Source of the DNA: IGN2 sp964639955
GTDB lineage: Bacteria > Bacteroidota > Ignavibacteria > Ignavibacteriales > Ignavibacteriaceae
Direction of reading: 5' to 3'
Assembly: GCA_964639955.1 (NCBI GenBank)
Contig: CAZXGJ010000026.1
Location: 1-43,297 of the forward strand
DNA length: 43,297 nt
This document shows, piece after piece, positions 25,806-36,367 of the stretch. The position numbers were made by a program, and so were the translations under genes. The notes below the pieces were generated by a model. It did not search any database, was not told the DNA's origin, and saw only the letters and a list, made by a program, of their open reading frames with translations. Each line of letters begins with the position of its first letter. The first letter of the stretch is position 1.

Positions 25806-26042
25806 ATGCCAACTTATGATTATAAATGTACGGGTTGTAATTATACTTTTGAAATTTTTCAGCAAATGACTGCAGAGCCGCTTAAAAATTGCCCTAAATG
25901 TGGTAGTAAGTTAAAGAGAATTATCGGAACCGGTGCGGGCCCGATTTTTAAAGGAAGCGGGTTCTATCAGACAGATTATAAGAATAATACAAAAACAGAA
26001 GAGAAAAAGCCTAAATCCACATCGGCAGCAAAGAAAAGCTAA
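25806..26042 (+). CDS. FmdB family zinc-ribbon regulatory protein
   Basis: Small cytoplasmic protein of 78 residues. The N-terminal half is the FmdB/CxxC_CxxC_SSSS zinc ribbon: MPTYDYKC with C8/C11 and NCPKC with C29/C32, followed by KRIIGTG and the GSGFYQTDY stretch. The tail is Lys/Ser-rich. FmdB was first described as a putative regulator of amidase/formamidase genes, but the family role is not established. It has an AAGGA Shine-Dalgarno sequence and is divergent from the lipoprotein gene. Confidence 0.9.
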   Translation: MPTYDYKCTGCNYTFEIFQQMTAEPLKNCPKCGSKLKRIIGTGAGPIFKGSGFYQTDYKNNTKTEEKKPKSTSAAKKS

Positions 26043-26097
26043 ATCAGGAAAACTCCGGAATTAGTTTTTATTTTTGTGTAATACTCTATCTCCGGGC

Positions 26098-29000
26098 TTA
26101 AAAATCTGCCCCAAGTGAAAAATAAAATTTCGGAGATGAAAAGCCTTCAATATTATAAGCCCATGCTACATCAAATCTCAGCAGAAAATAGAGGAAATAT
26201 AATCTGGCTCCCAGACCGGTACCCAGAAGCAGGTCATCGGTAATGAGATCACCCATCTGATTTCTGCCGAATAACTTGATTTTACTGTTATCATACCATG
26301 CTGTTCCTGCATCTACAAATGCCACTCCAATTATATTATTAAACAGAAACGGTATTCCTCCTGTTAATAAATAACGAATAAGCGGAAATCTGAGCTCCAT
26401 ATTAGCAAGTAAATATCTGGTTCCTATCTGCTCGGAGTAGTTGTATCCTCTTAACGGGAGAACTGCAGTAAGAAATGCAAAGTCGGCAGCAGATTCAATA
26501 GGAATCTCGGTAGTTGCAAAGGTTCTGTTAATCCAGTTTTCGATTCCGCCAATGAAAAATCGCTGAGGATTTTCGCCGCCAGAATAACCTCCTGATAAAC
26601 GAAGTGCAAGGGAGTGATCAGTAAAAAATCTGAAGTAAGTTCTGTAATCAGCCATCAACGAGTAAAAGCTTTTTGAAGGATCACCGATGCCCAGGTTACC
26701 AAAAGCATCTAACCGGTATCTTGTGCCCTGGATTGGTGAAGTATAACCCCATAAAACATTATCATGCACAAAGCTTACTGAAGGTACTGTAAAAGATACA
26801 TTTTCCTGTGGCAGTCGCAGATCATCCAGGTTTTCACCTGAAACACGCAGCCAGCTCATCCCAAAATCAAAACGGTAAAGCTTGTTAAGCGGAAAGCTTG
26901 CTAAACCAATCAACCCGAAATTTCTGTACCTGTATAAATTCGAAACGAGAAATCCCTCTTGATTAGACACAGCAAGCCGAACAAATCTAGCTGTATGAAA
27001 AGCTTCAATTCCCCAATTAATCCTTTTTGCCAAATAGTAGTAAGCCAATCCATAATCACTGTTTTTCAAGTCAATCTGCAGGCCGGTAATTCCTATGAGC
27101 CTGTGATTACCAAGCACATCGCTGAAAGATATATAAGTAGTTCCTATAAAACCGTATAATGTGCTGTAGCCGGCATTTGCATAAACGAGATCAGGGGCGA
27201 ATGTTATTTTATATTTATAAACTTTAAAGTTGCCGTTCGGGTCTAAATTATCATTCGGGTTAAAAATTTCATCGTCAGGATTCTCATCAACAACTAAAGT
27301 TTGCTCACCGCCAAAAACATAATTACCGAAATCGATACTAACTGAATCCCCGTAAGATTTTGATGAGTCAACAAAGCTGCCAGTAAAAAATAAACCGGAA
27401 ACTGATGCATCCGCCGAAGTGGAATCATTACCGAAATTCTTCTGTTTTAGAGAATCGACGGGCTGCATTTCAAGCTCCAATTTACCCTGCCGGAATTTTG
27501 TAAATGGTAACTCTGTCATTTCAAGCTCAAGCTCGAATGGATTATTTAATAAGAATATGTTGAATGAAGATTCATAAAGGGATGAGAAAGCTAATTTTTT
27601 CCCGTCACGCGTGGCTGAAAGCTGATAGACTCCGGACTGCGAGTTTGTAACGGGAAACGGCTTCAGGTCTTTTATGTCGTTAACATATTCATCATCACCT
27701 GAAAAAAACAATCTTTTTTTATAGATATTATTGATTCCGTTAAGATCAGAAATGAATAAAATTTCGTTTTCAGATTCGCTGATAACAGGCGAAGTTTCAT
27801 TGCTATAGGGCATATCAGTTATTCTCTTAACCTGTTTTGTTTCAATATTTATATTATAAATTTCTGTTTGTGTAAAGTTATGCTTATATATTTTAAAGCC
27901 TTCGGAAACATCATTCATTGTAAGATAGCTATTCCTGTCGGATACAAAATATATCGTACTTCCATCAACTGACCAGCAGGGATCGCTGTCAGTAAATAGA
28001 TCATTCGTAAGGTTCTCAACTTCCCCGTTTTCAAGATTATAAATGTATACATCGGTTTGTTTTGGTGTTTGCCCAATGAAAGCAAGGTATTTGCCATCCC
28101 ACGACCAGGTAACACTATGAATTGCATCGAACTTTACGGGCAGAGTGTAATAATCTTCATTTTCATAGTTGAAAATGTAAATTACATCGTAGCCATAGCT
28201 AAGAGCAGAGACTGCAATCTTTGATCCATCCGGCGACCAGGTTAATCCCGGTGTCAGGATATTCAATTCTTCAAAATTAGGCGATGTATTAGCCTCAGCC
28301 AATTTTTTAATTATTTCGCCGGTATTTGAGTCCATCACATAAAGGCTGAAGAAATAATCCCGATTTGTTATAAAGGCTATTTTATCACCCTGCGGGGAGA
28401 TTGCAGGGCTTATATTGTAGAAGCCATCATCTTCATCCGGATCTGTAAGTCTTTTTGCATATTCATCCGGGTCTTCCGTAATTTCTATATCCGGCCAGAA
28501 TACTCTTTTAATGTCTTTCTTCCATCTTTCGTTAAACTCTTTTAAGGATAAACCAATTGTTTGCTCGAAGGCAGCATCGACATTTCCAACACTTCTCAGG
28601 GCATTTAATATTTCACCGATTTTTTCCTTGCCATATTTTCTTGCAATGTAATAAAAAACTGCCTGACCGCCGCGGTAAGCAAAATATCCGCTAAGATTTT
28701 GAACGTCGGGTATGTATTCCCCGATAGCAGCGTCACGAATAAACATATCCGTATCCTCATCCCATCCTAAAGCCTGGTACTCAGCCATACCTTCGCTGAA
28801 CCAGGTTGGTATTTGAAGAGTGATATTGTTAGAGATGATATTTTGCAATGAACCACCATAGAACATATCATTCATTACCGCATGAACTAATTCATGGTGA
28901 ATAAGATGCCTGAACTGCTTGAAAGAACCATGAAACTGAATGACAACCCTGTTCTTGAATAATTCCGTAAATCCTTCAATTCCCTCACTTAAGTAGGTAT

Positions 29001-29292
29001 CAGTCACATTGGTTTCCTGAAAATCGTTCTGCGAATTGTAAGTAATTATTGTAATGCGGTTATTTACCGAATAATTAAAACTCTCCTGTATTTTCGCAAG
29101 TGCATCCTCGGCAGCGAATGCAGTAAATTCGGCAAGAGTTTCACCATTATTTGTAAAATATATATCGAAATGATCAGTTTGGATGTAATACCAGTTAAAA
29201 TATTTATACTGAACTTTGTTTTTACCAAACTGGGCAAAAAGCGCACTGACCGAAAAAATTACAATAATCAGAATTTTGAGTAGGTTTTTCAT
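26098..29292 (-). CDS. Fusion of MA-type metalloprotease, PD40 propeller and Omp85-type barrel
   Basis: Exported protein of 1,064 residues with a signal peptide ending at ALFAQ (residue 21). Residues about 25-260 form a gluzincin-like domain with H133-E-L-V-H137 and a probable third zinc ligand E167 in WFSEG. Residues about 280-600 contain five or more PD40/TolB-like blades, for example SPQGDKIAFITNRD, SPDGSKIAVS and SVDGSTIYFVSDRN. The C-terminal third is an Omp85 barrel: LRGY at 947-950 corresponds to the VRGF/Y motif of BamA/TamA, followed by ANMELRFPL and VAFVDAGTAWYD, and the protein ends in GADF. No POTRA domain is visible. It starts 1 base after rnr and is the last gene of the rfaE1-rfaE2-tamB-rnr operon. 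I infer an outer-membrane biogenesis or export role with TamB; the protease substrate is unknown. Confidence 0.85.
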   Translation of the reverse strand: MKNLLKILIIVIFSVSALFAQFGKNKVQYKYFNWYYIQTDHFDIYFTNNGETLAEFTAFAAEDALAKIQESFNYSVNNRITIITYNSQNDFQETNVTDTYLSEGIEGFTELFKNRVVIQFHGSFKQFRHLIHHELVHAVMNDMFYGGSLQNIISNNITLQIPTWFSEGMAEYQALGWDEDTDMFIRDAAIGEYIPDVQNLSGYFAYRGGQAVFYYIARKYGKEKIGEILNALRSVGNVDAAFEQTIGLSLKEFNERWKKDIKRVFWPDIEITEDPDEYAKRLTDPDEDDGFYNISPAISPQGDKIAFITNRDYFFSLYVMDSNTGEIIKKLAEANTSPNFEELNILTPGLTWSPDGSKIAVSALSYGYDVIYIFNYENEDYYTLPVKFDAIHSVTWSWDGKYLAFIGQTPKQTDVYIYNLENGEVENLTNDLFTDSDPCWSVDGSTIYFVSDRNSYLTMNDVSEGFKIYKHNFTQTEIYNINIETKQVKRITDMPYSNETSPVISESENEILFISDLNGINNIYKKRLFFSGDDEYVNDIKDLKPFPVTNSQSGVYQLSATRDGKKLAFSSLYESSFNIFLLNNPFELELEMTELPFTKFRQGKLELEMQPVDSLKQKNFGNDSTSADASVSGLFFTGSFVDSSKSYGDSVSIDFGNYVFGGEQTLVVDENPDDEIFNPNDNLDPNGNFKVYKYKITFAPDLVYANAGYSTLYGFIGTTYISFSDVLGNHRLIGITGLQIDLKNSDYGLAYYYLAKRINWGIEAFHTARFVRLAVSNQEGFLVSNLYRYRNFGLIGLASFPLNKLYRFDFGMSWLRVSGENLDDLRLPQENVSFTVPSVSFVHDNVLWGYTSPIQGTRYRLDAFGNLGIGDPSKSFYSLMADYRTYFRFFTDHSLALRLSGGYSGGENPQRFFIGGIENWINRTFATTEIPIESAADFAFLTAVLPLRGYNYSEQIGTRYLLANMELRFPLIRYLLTGGIPFLFNNIIGVAFVDAGTAWYDNSKIKLFGRNQMGDLITDDLLLGTGLGARLYFLYFLLRFDVAWAYNIEGFSSPKFYFSLGADF

Positions 29293-29293
29293 T

Positions 29294-31396
29294 TTATTTG
29301 ATCTGCTTGTTTTCCTTCATGATAAAGTCCAATTCAGAATTATCTGTATCAGCCCGAATGAGTTGAACTAAAATTCTATCTCCTAACCTGTATTGCTTTT
29401 TTGTTCGCCGCCCAATTAACGAATATTTTTTATCATCAAAAACATAAAAATCTCCCTCTAAATCTTTAACTCTAATCAAGCCTTCGGCTAAAATATCCGT
29501 TAACTCTACAAAAATACCAAAACTGGCAACACCTGAGATAACTGCATGGAATTCTTCACCTAATTTATCCTTCAAAAACTGAACCTGTTTTTGCTTTACA
29601 GAAAACCTCTCAGCTTCCAAAGAATTTCTTTCAGTTGCTGAAATATGCTCGCAAATTTTATCCAATTGTTCAAGGGAATAATACTTTCCACTTTTTTTAT
29701 TTATCTGCCTGTCTAAAATTCTATGCACAAGCAGGTCTGAGTAACGACGGATCGGAGAGGTAAAATGAGTATAGTATTTAAATCCCAAACCATAATGACC
29801 GATATTTTGCGTCGAGTATATGGCTTTAGCCATCGATCTTATTGCAAGTTCATTTACCACACTTTCTTCCTCCGTACCTTTAACGCTTTCCATCAGCCTG
29901 TTAAACTGCAAAGCAGCTTTGCCTGCATGCAAATTAAAAGTATAACCAAGGGATTTTACAAACCTGGAAAATTCCTCCAGTTTTTCCTTGTCGGGAAAAT
30001 CGTGCACCCGGTAAATAAAGGGGACAGAGTTTAGCTTCGAACATTTTTCTGCAACTGTTTTATTTGCCAGCAGCATAAATTCTTCTACAAGCATGTTGCT
30101 TTCTGAAATATCCTTCTTTTTGATAGAAAGCGGATAGCCCTCAGAATCGAGTTCAAATTCAACTTCCGGAGTAAAGAACTCAAGGCTTCCATCCTTAAAT
30201 CTTTTTTGCCGGATTAATACGGCGAGCTTATTCAGCATCCCGATTTCATGATTAAATTCGCCTCTGCCGGTTTCTATTATTTTCTGTACCTCATCATAAG
30301 TGAATCTTCTCTTGCTTTTTATTATTGTCTTTGCTATCTGATAATTAATAACTTTTGACTTTGGTGAGATTTCGAAAAGTACGGAAAAGGTTAATCTTTC
30401 CTGCATTGGTATTAGCGAACAAATATTATTCGAAAGTTTTTCGGGCAGCATTGGAATTGCTTTACTAACAAGGTAAGTACTGTTGCCTCTTTCTTTGGCT
30501 TCTTTATCCAATTGCGATCCCGCCTTAACGTAATAGCTTACATCTGCAATATGAACACCAACTTTGTAGTTACCGTTATCAAGTTCTTCGATAGAAAGTG
30601 CATCATCAAAATCCTTTGCATTAGGGGGATCAATTGTAAAGACATTTTTTTCTCTTAAGTCTATTCTTTTTGCAATAGCCCGTTCACCTATGGTAAAGTC
30701 GATCAATTCTGCTTCTTTATATGTTTTTGTGCTAAACGAAATTGGAATACCGAACTCTTTGCAAATTGAATTGACTTCTGTGTCCAGTGAATCTTTTTTG
30801 CCTAAAACTTCCTTAACTTTTCCCATCGGATTTAACATTGAATTTTCCCAAATAATATCTCCGACTATCACTTTGTCGCCCGCTTTGGCTCCATTCAAAT
30901 CAGCAGAATTAATATAAATATCGCGGTGCAACCTGGCATCGTCTGGCGAAATAAAATAAAACGATTTAGCAAAATGAAGCAGACCAACTACTTCTTTTCT
31001 TTTTCTTCTAATAACGGCAGTAATTTGTCCTTCCAGATTCCTCCCTTTTTGCTTAGCAAAAAGTTCAACTTCTACCAAGTCACCGTGAAATGCGGTGCTG
31101 CTGTTTCTGGCAGCGATAAAAATATCTTTTATTTCCGGATTTTTAGGTATGACAAAACCAAATCCACGATTATTTAATTGAAAATATCCCGTAATTTTAT
31201 TCGCAGCAGGGAAAGAATGCAGCTTATATCTCTTGCCGATTTTAGAAAGAAACTTTTCCACCTCGAGCTGATGAATACTTACTTTTAGGGCCTGGTAATC
31301 ATCATCCGTTTCCAGATTCAGCCGTTTCGCAATCTCTTTTCTTTTAAATGACCTGTCCGGATTCCTTTTAAAGAGCGATCTTAATTTGTTCTTCAT
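29294..31396 (-). CDS. rnr: Ribonuclease R
   Basis: Processive 3'-5' exoribonuclease of 700 residues. Order of domains: a winged-helix N-terminus (1-58), cold-shock-like OB folds (about 65-210), the RNB catalytic domain with the Asp cluster D256, D262, D264 and D265 in IDPPNAKDFDDA, and a C-terminal S1 domain (about 615-690; FHAVISGVASFGIFVEL). It lacks the long basic tail of the E. coli enzyme. The start and the tamB stop share one base (TAATG), so translation is coupled. Confidence 0.95.
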   Translation of the reverse strand: MKNKLRSLFKRNPDRSFKRKEIAKRLNLETDDDYQALKVSIHQLEVEKFLSKIGKRYKLHSFPAANKITGYFQLNNRGFGFVIPKNPEIKDIFIAARNSSTAFHGDLVEVELFAKQKGRNLEGQITAVIRRKRKEVVGLLHFAKSFYFISPDDARLHRDIYINSADLNGAKAGDKVIVGDIIWENSMLNPMGKVKEVLGKKDSLDTEVNSICKEFGIPISFSTKTYKEAELIDFTIGERAIAKRIDLREKNVFTIDPPNAKDFDDALSIEELDNGNYKVGVHIADVSYYVKAGSQLDKEAKERGNSTYLVSKAIPMLPEKLSNNICSLIPMQERLTFSVLFEISPKSKVINYQIAKTIIKSKRRFTYDEVQKIIETGRGEFNHEIGMLNKLAVLIRQKRFKDGSLEFFTPEVEFELDSEGYPLSIKKKDISESNMLVEEFMLLANKTVAEKCSKLNSVPFIYRVHDFPDKEKLEEFSRFVKSLGYTFNLHAGKAALQFNRLMESVKGTEEESVVNELAIRSMAKAIYSTQNIGHYGLGFKYYTHFTSPIRRYSDLLVHRILDRQINKKSGKYYSLEQLDKICEHISATERNSLEAERFSVKQKQVQFLKDKLGEEFHAVISGVASFGIFVELTDILAEGLIRVKDLEGDFYVFDDKKYSLIGRRTKKQYRLGDRILVQLIRADTDNSELDFIMKENKQIK

Positions 31397-34300
31397 TAAA
31401 AATTAAAACTGTATTTAAGGCCAAGTTCGTTAATCATTTCATTGTATGTACTGGATTGGAAGGAAGGTTCGCGTCTTTCAAGCCTGAGGATAAGCCTTGT
31501 GAAAATAAATGGATATTCAATTTTAATATTTGCACGGCTCAGATCTTGAAACACCTGTGATGTGCCGCCGATTTCATATCGTATATCACCAACTTTGCCA
31601 ATAAGACTGAATTTTGTTTCCGAACCCACCTGCTGAACATTTACGCTACGGACAAAATCCCCGAGCTGTTCATTAAGGTAACCGCCGACAATTGTACCTG
31701 CTACCGACATTGCAGTTGAAACTGCAACATTGGTTTCCTGCAGAGAAGCATCTTCCGGAAATTTACCGACGATGATAAAAAACATTGCATCGGAAGCTGT
31801 TTTTGTACCATCGAGTTCGAACTGACCGAAACTTGTCCGTCGTTTGTAAACCTCTACATTTCTTTCATCTTTTATAAAATTTGTGTTAAGATTTCTTACG
31901 GGTCCTTCAAGCTTTATTTTAATTTGCACTTCGTACTGGTTGGTTCCGGTCGAAAGCGTGTCAGGGTTATAGTAGCCCTGATAAGTTGAGACAACATTTA
32001 AATACGGATTATCAATTTCGTCCAGAAATTTAACCGAACCTTCTGCCTGAAACGTTTTTATAAATTCCAGCTTTGATCCTTCAAGTAATTTTAGTTCCCC
32101 GCGTGCTTTGGAAACATTATTAATTACCGAGTAATCAAATTCGCCCCCCAGATATGCAGTTAGGTTTTGTTTAAATTCTCTTGACAATACAAAAACCATT
32201 TTAGCTTCATCCTCAACGCGTATATTTATATCCATATCGACAGGTGTGGCAGTGGTTGAATCCTGAGAGCTCGTAGTTGTGCCGGAAATTAATATTAAGC
32301 TGTCAATTTCTTTTTCACCAGATTCTGCAGCGCCGGAAGAAACAAATTTGTAAATAAATTTATCCGTTTCGTTTGTAAAAGCTGTTTGAGTTGTGGAAAA
32401 TGTAACATTTGACCCTTTTTTTAGTATAAGACCAGCACTTAAATAGTTCTGGTTATCATTCATAATGTAAACAATGTCCTTCCCGGTTTTAATGCTTACA
32501 TCACCATACAGGTTAGGGTTTACAGCTTTAGTGCCGGTACTAAGCAGTTTCAAATCACCCGATGCAATTATATTTATTTCTGCCGGATCAAAATTATCCA
32601 GTTTAATTTTACCGGAAGCAGTAATAATGCCCCCACCTTTTGTTTCTTTTGAATTAGATAAAGTAAAATCTAAAATTGAAAGCTCATCATCTTTAAGCAA
32701 AAATCCTGTTTCAAGCAGATAAGAAAGATTATTTGCATCGAGGAGAAATGAACCATACTTCAGCTTCAAATTACCATCTGATGAAATGTCGTTGTAATTT
32801 CCGGTGAGTTTAATATTTCCCTCCAGAATCCCGTTTAATTTTGAAATACCGGGCAACAAATCGCCGGCAAAACTGAGATCAAAATTATCCGCAAGGAAAT
32901 TCAATTCTAATTCCTTTTCAGCCGGCAGACGATCTTCAGAATTTAGAGAAAGATCCACCGGAAGCCTGCAATCGAGAATAAGCGGGGGGGTTGGTAATTT
33001 TTGATTGAATTCATGAAAATTAATCTTTGCATTTAAATATTTATCATCATAGTTCAGAGTACTTTTAATATACCCAAGGGAAACATTTCTGTTCAGAATG
33101 CTGTCAAGTGTGAAATCAACAAAAATTTCCGGGTTATTTGCTGTTCCGGTGTAACTAAGGTTTAAATTAATATCTGCCGACGGCGTTCTGTTAACCGGAA
33201 TGCCAAACAGACTTGCCAACAGTTCTTTGCCATTCATATTGGCAATTGTCAGACTGAGGTTTATATTATTTTTGAAAGAAAAATTCCCCGATAAGTTAAC
33301 CGTTCCGCTGCCGTGCATTAATGAAAATGAATTAAAATTAAATTCGTTATTGGAATAGGTGAAATCGATTGAGCCGTTATTACTCAGCCCGAACTTATTA
33401 TAATTAACCAGCAGCTTGTTAAATATTATTCGAACCTCGCTTTCAGATAAATCGATGCTTCCCTTAGCATCGGCAAAAAGGTAATCATTAAGCGAGGTGC
33501 TGAATCCGAAATCCGCATATTCACCAGCCATATTTAAATCAAATTCCAGGTTGCGGAATTCACTTCCTATAAATACTCTTTTTGCAGACAAACGGATTTT
33601 ACTGTAAAAATCCTCAAACGAGGTTCCCGATATTTTGTCATCGATATCCGCAAAGAGGTTAAAACCGGATAAGTAAAATAGATCAGAGCCATCCCAGAAT
33701 TTTAACTGGCTTATATCCGATTCCAGATTTAATGAAATCGAATCCTGCCTGAGAAAGAATTTTCCGTAAAGTTCACCATCAATATCAATTTCCGCGCCGC
33801 CAAGCAGTAATGATAACAACTGAAAATCTTTAAATTCAATCAGGTAGTTGACATCAAAGTTATGAGCTGACAGCAGTTTATTGAATTGGTAATCGCTTGA
33901 ACTTTTATCTTTAAGATTTTCAATAACTCTTAAAGGACCGGGAAGCTGAATTGCTTCAATCTTTCTTTCGATTGCAGCTATCATAAGATCTGTTTCAAGC
34001 CTGGAAGCTTCAGCCAAATCCTGAATATTAAAAGAGCCGGATATAGTTAAGTCTGCAAGATCAGATACAATATTAATTACTCTTTCGTTTTCAGAACTCC
34101 TTACATCAACAATAATTCTTGTGCTGTCTAAAAGCACTCCGTTCAGGTCAGAACTATCAATCTGAATTACACTAAATAGGTTTAAGTGGTCCGGGTCAAA
34201 ATTTTCGCCATCACCATAAAGTTTAAGATTAAGGTTTGTAGAAAAATCACTTTCAGTATTAAAATCTTTCAGGTCGAATCCATTAATACTAGCATTAAAG

Positions 34301-35874
34301 CTGTAAGCAGGTGAATCTTCGTTAACAAAGTTAAGTTTAGAGTCAATCAGCCCGCTGGTTTGCCTGGAAATAAATGTGATTCTGGAATCAATTATTCCGC
34401 TAGCACTATTAGATTCTATTTCTATTTCATCAAAAAATTCTTCGCCAATTAAAGATTTTGCAACTCTGAAATTTATATCTGAGGTAAGCGTTGAGGGGGA
34501 AAATCCTTTGCCGCTAAGCTTTCCGGAACTGTTTAAATTAGTGGTAAATCCCGTAAAGGGCTGCAAATTTAGACTAAAAGTTTCAATCCGTCCATCATAA
34601 ATGATTTCGTCTTTGCTCAAATCCAAATACAGATTACAGTTCAAACCACCTAATTTCGTATTCATTTTTACTCCGGCATTAAAAATCAGTGGTTTGCCTT
34701 TAAAGTAAAGTGAATCGAAGCTAAGAACGCCATAATCTTTATACAACGGAATTCCAATTTCGGGAAGAAGGTTTGTGATATCGTCCTGGTTGACAATACA
34801 ATTGCTGAACTCAGCATTAATATTCATACCGGTACCTTCCAGAATATTCTGCAGACGCCCGGTAAGTTCAAATTCAGTTTCACCAAATTCAGCTTTGAGT
34901 TTTTCAATATAAAGATCTGAAAGATTACCCGATGCATTTAAGAAAGTTGAAACGTTACCTTTAAGCAGACTGGTGCCTTCGATAAATATGGTGAGATCAT
35001 CAAAATTGAAATCGGTTGCAGCCAGGTCAGCTCTTAGTGGTGCTCTGCTTATATCAAAATTTTCCTCTGTAAAAACAGGCAGGTTACTTATAACAGCACT
35101 TAGAGAAATATCGGATCTTTCAGTAACAATATTTAAATCCTTTGCAACAGCCTGTTCATCAAAGTAAATAAAATTTCCGGATAAATTTTTAATTCTGAAC
35201 CCGGCAAGATTGGGTTTAACATTAAGTTCTTCGAGATGCAGACTAAACTCGTGATTGGCTATATCGGCAAATGCTGATAATTCAATATTGAGACTATCCA
35301 GCCTCAGATCGTTCATATCTGGATGATTATATTCTGCAAAGCTGAACTTCCTATCAAAATTTTGAAGTTTAAAGCCAACGTTTTTAAAGGAAAGATCTGC
35401 AACCTGCAGCTTCCAGTTAAACTCCGAAGCTGTAGTATCTTCAGGTTCTTCCGAAGGTTTAATGATGCGGGAAATATTCAATTGCCCGTTTTCATCCCTT
35501 AAAAATGATATCTGAGCGTCAGCTATTTCAATTTTCCTGAAATAAAATATTTTAAAGATCAGCTTAAGCGGGCTGGTTTTTACTTCAATTTTTTCAGCAA
35601 TAAAAACAGTATCATTATCAAGTTTATAAAGCGTATTGTTTAAAATTATTGAAGACAGGATTGTGCCATCTATTCTGCCTATTGAAAGCACACCATTAGT
35701 GGATGAATTTACCTGCTCAACTATAACATCTTTAAGCCAGCTTCTGAAAGATGAAGTTTGTGTAAAACCGAAAGCGATGAGCAGCAAAACAATTATTCCC
35801 ACTCCAAGATAGATGAAATAATTAATGATGCGCCTGAATAGCGGACGTTTTTTATCTTTTCTTATAAACCACAT
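31396..35874 (-). CDS. tamB: TamB-like translocation and assembly module protein (DUF490)
   Basis: Envelope-spanning protein of 1,492 residues, somewhat longer than E. coli TamB. A single N-terminal membrane anchor (about 18-38) is followed by an AsmA-like region (SIGRIDGTILSSIILNN), a very long beta-helical stretch of repeated short strands, and the C-terminal DUF490 domain (GELKLLEGSKLEFIKTFQ, IDNPYLNVVSTYQG, VQIKIKLEGPVRNL). TamB pairs with the Omp85 protein TamA, or supports lipid transport to the outer membrane. Here the Omp85-type partner would be the fused protease-barrel protein two genes downstream (inference). Spacing to rfaE2 is 13 bases. Confidence 0.9.
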   Translation of the reverse strand: MWFIRKDKKRPLFRRIINYFIYLGVGIIVLLLIAFGFTQTSSFRSWLKDVIVEQVNSSTNGVLSIGRIDGTILSSIILNNTLYKLDNDTVFIAEKIEVKTSPLKLIFKIFYFRKIEIADAQISFLRDENGQLNISRIIKPSEEPEDTTASEFNWKLQVADLSFKNVGFKLQNFDRKFSFAEYNHPDMNDLRLDSLNIELSAFADIANHEFSLHLEELNVKPNLAGFRIKNLSGNFIYFDEQAVAKDLNIVTERSDISLSAVISNLPVFTEENFDISRAPLRADLAATDFNFDDLTIFIEGTSLLKGNVSTFLNASGNLSDLYIEKLKAEFGETEFELTGRLQNILEGTGMNINAEFSNCIVNQDDITNLLPEIGIPLYKDYGVLSFDSLYFKGKPLIFNAGVKMNTKLGGLNCNLYLDLSKDEIIYDGRIETFSLNLQPFTGFTTNLNSSGKLSGKGFSPSTLTSDINFRVAKSLIGEEFFDEIEIESNSASGIIDSRITFISRQTSGLIDSKLNFVNEDSPAYSFNASINGFDLKDFNTESDFSTNLNLKLYGDGENFDPDHLNLFSVIQIDSSDLNGVLLDSTRIIVDVRSSENERVINIVSDLADLTISGSFNIQDLAEASRLETDLMIAAIERKIEAIQLPGPLRVIENLKDKSSSDYQFNKLLSAHNFDVNYLIEFKDFQLLSLLLGGAEIDIDGELYGKFFLRQDSISLNLESDISQLKFWDGSDLFYLSGFNLFADIDDKISGTSFEDFYSKIRLSAKRVFIGSEFRNLEFDLNMAGEYADFGFSTSLNDYLFADAKGSIDLSESEVRIIFNKLLVNYNKFGLSNNGSIDFTYSNNEFNFNSFSLMHGSGTVNLSGNFSFKNNINLSLTIANMNGKELLASLFGIPVNRTPSADINLNLSYTGTANNPEIFVDFTLDSILNRNVSLGYIKSTLNYDDKYLNAKINFHEFNQKLPTPPLILDCRLPVDLSLNSEDRLPAEKELELNFLADNFDLSFAGDLLPGISKLNGILEGNIKLTGNYNDISSDGNLKLKYGSFLLDANNLSYLLETGFLLKDDELSILDFTLSNSKETKGGGIITASGKIKLDNFDPAEINIIASGDLKLLSTGTKAVNPNLYGDVSIKTGKDIVYIMNDNQNYLSAGLILKKGSNVTFSTTQTAFTNETDKFIYKFVSSGAAESGEKEIDSLILISGTTTSSQDSTTATPVDMDINIRVEDEAKMVFVLSREFKQNLTAYLGGEFDYSVINNVSKARGELKLLEGSKLEFIKTFQAEGSVKFLDEIDNPYLNVVSTYQGYYNPDTLSTGTNQYEVQIKIKLEGPVRNLNTNFIKDERNVEVYKRRTSFGQFELDGTKTASDAMFFIIVGKFPEDASLQETNVAVSTAMSVAGTIVGGYLNEQLGDFVRSVNVQQVGSETKFSLIGKVGDIRYEIGGTSQVFQDLSRANIKIEYPFIFTRLILRLERREPSFQSSTYNEMINELGLKYSFNF

Positions 35875-35887
35875 AAAGGCAATTAAG

Positions 35888-36367
35888 CTAATTACAGAAC
35901 CTGTTTACTATCAGTTCAATAATTTTGGAGGAAGATTGGTCGTTGACGAATTCAATTGATTTTACTGCACCGCCGTTTTTTTCAACGATTTCCCTGCCAA
36001 CGATTTTTTCTAGCGGCCAATCGGCACCTTTAACAAGAATATCGGGAACTAACTCGGAAATTAATTTTTCGGGTGTGTCTTCATTAAAAAAGATTACGTA
36101 ATCAACAGGCTTAAGACCCGAAAGGATAAATGCACGTTCTTCCTGTTTGAGCACGGGTCTTTTTATCCCCTTTATGCGCCTTACAGATTCATCTGTATTT
36201 AAACCAACTATCAATACATCACCGAGCAATTTGGCTTTAGACAGGTAATCGACGTGCCCGGAGTGCAGGAGATCGAACACGCCGTTTGTAAAGACTACTT
36301 TCTTACCTTCATTTTTAAGTTTTAAGCGGATAGCTTTTAATTCGGAAAGGGTTATAGATGGATTCAT
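35888..36367 (-). CDS. rfaE2: D-glycero-beta-D-manno-heptose 1-phosphate adenylyltransferase
   Basis: Nucleotidyltransferase of 159 residues that activates heptose 1-phosphate with ATP for LPS inner core synthesis. FTNGVFDLLHSGH carries the HxGH motif (H35, H38), and a late ISTSR-like stretch appears as NDQSSSKII. It corresponds to the C-terminal domain of HldE; here it is a separate gene overlapping rfaE1 by four bases (ATGA), which supports split encoding. Confidence 0.95.
   Translation of the reverse strand: MNPSITLSELKAIRLKLKNEGKKVVFTNGVFDLLHSGHVDYLSKAKLLGDVLIVGLNTDESVRRIKGIKRPVLKQEERAFILSGLKPVDYVIFFNEDTPEKLISELVPDILVKGADWPLEKIVGREIVEKNGGAVKSIEFVNDQSSSKIIELIVNRFCN

Noticed and set aside
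26046..26096. Terminator between fmdB and the Omp85 fusion
   Set aside because: The two CTCCGG copies are direct, not inverted, so no hairpin forms.
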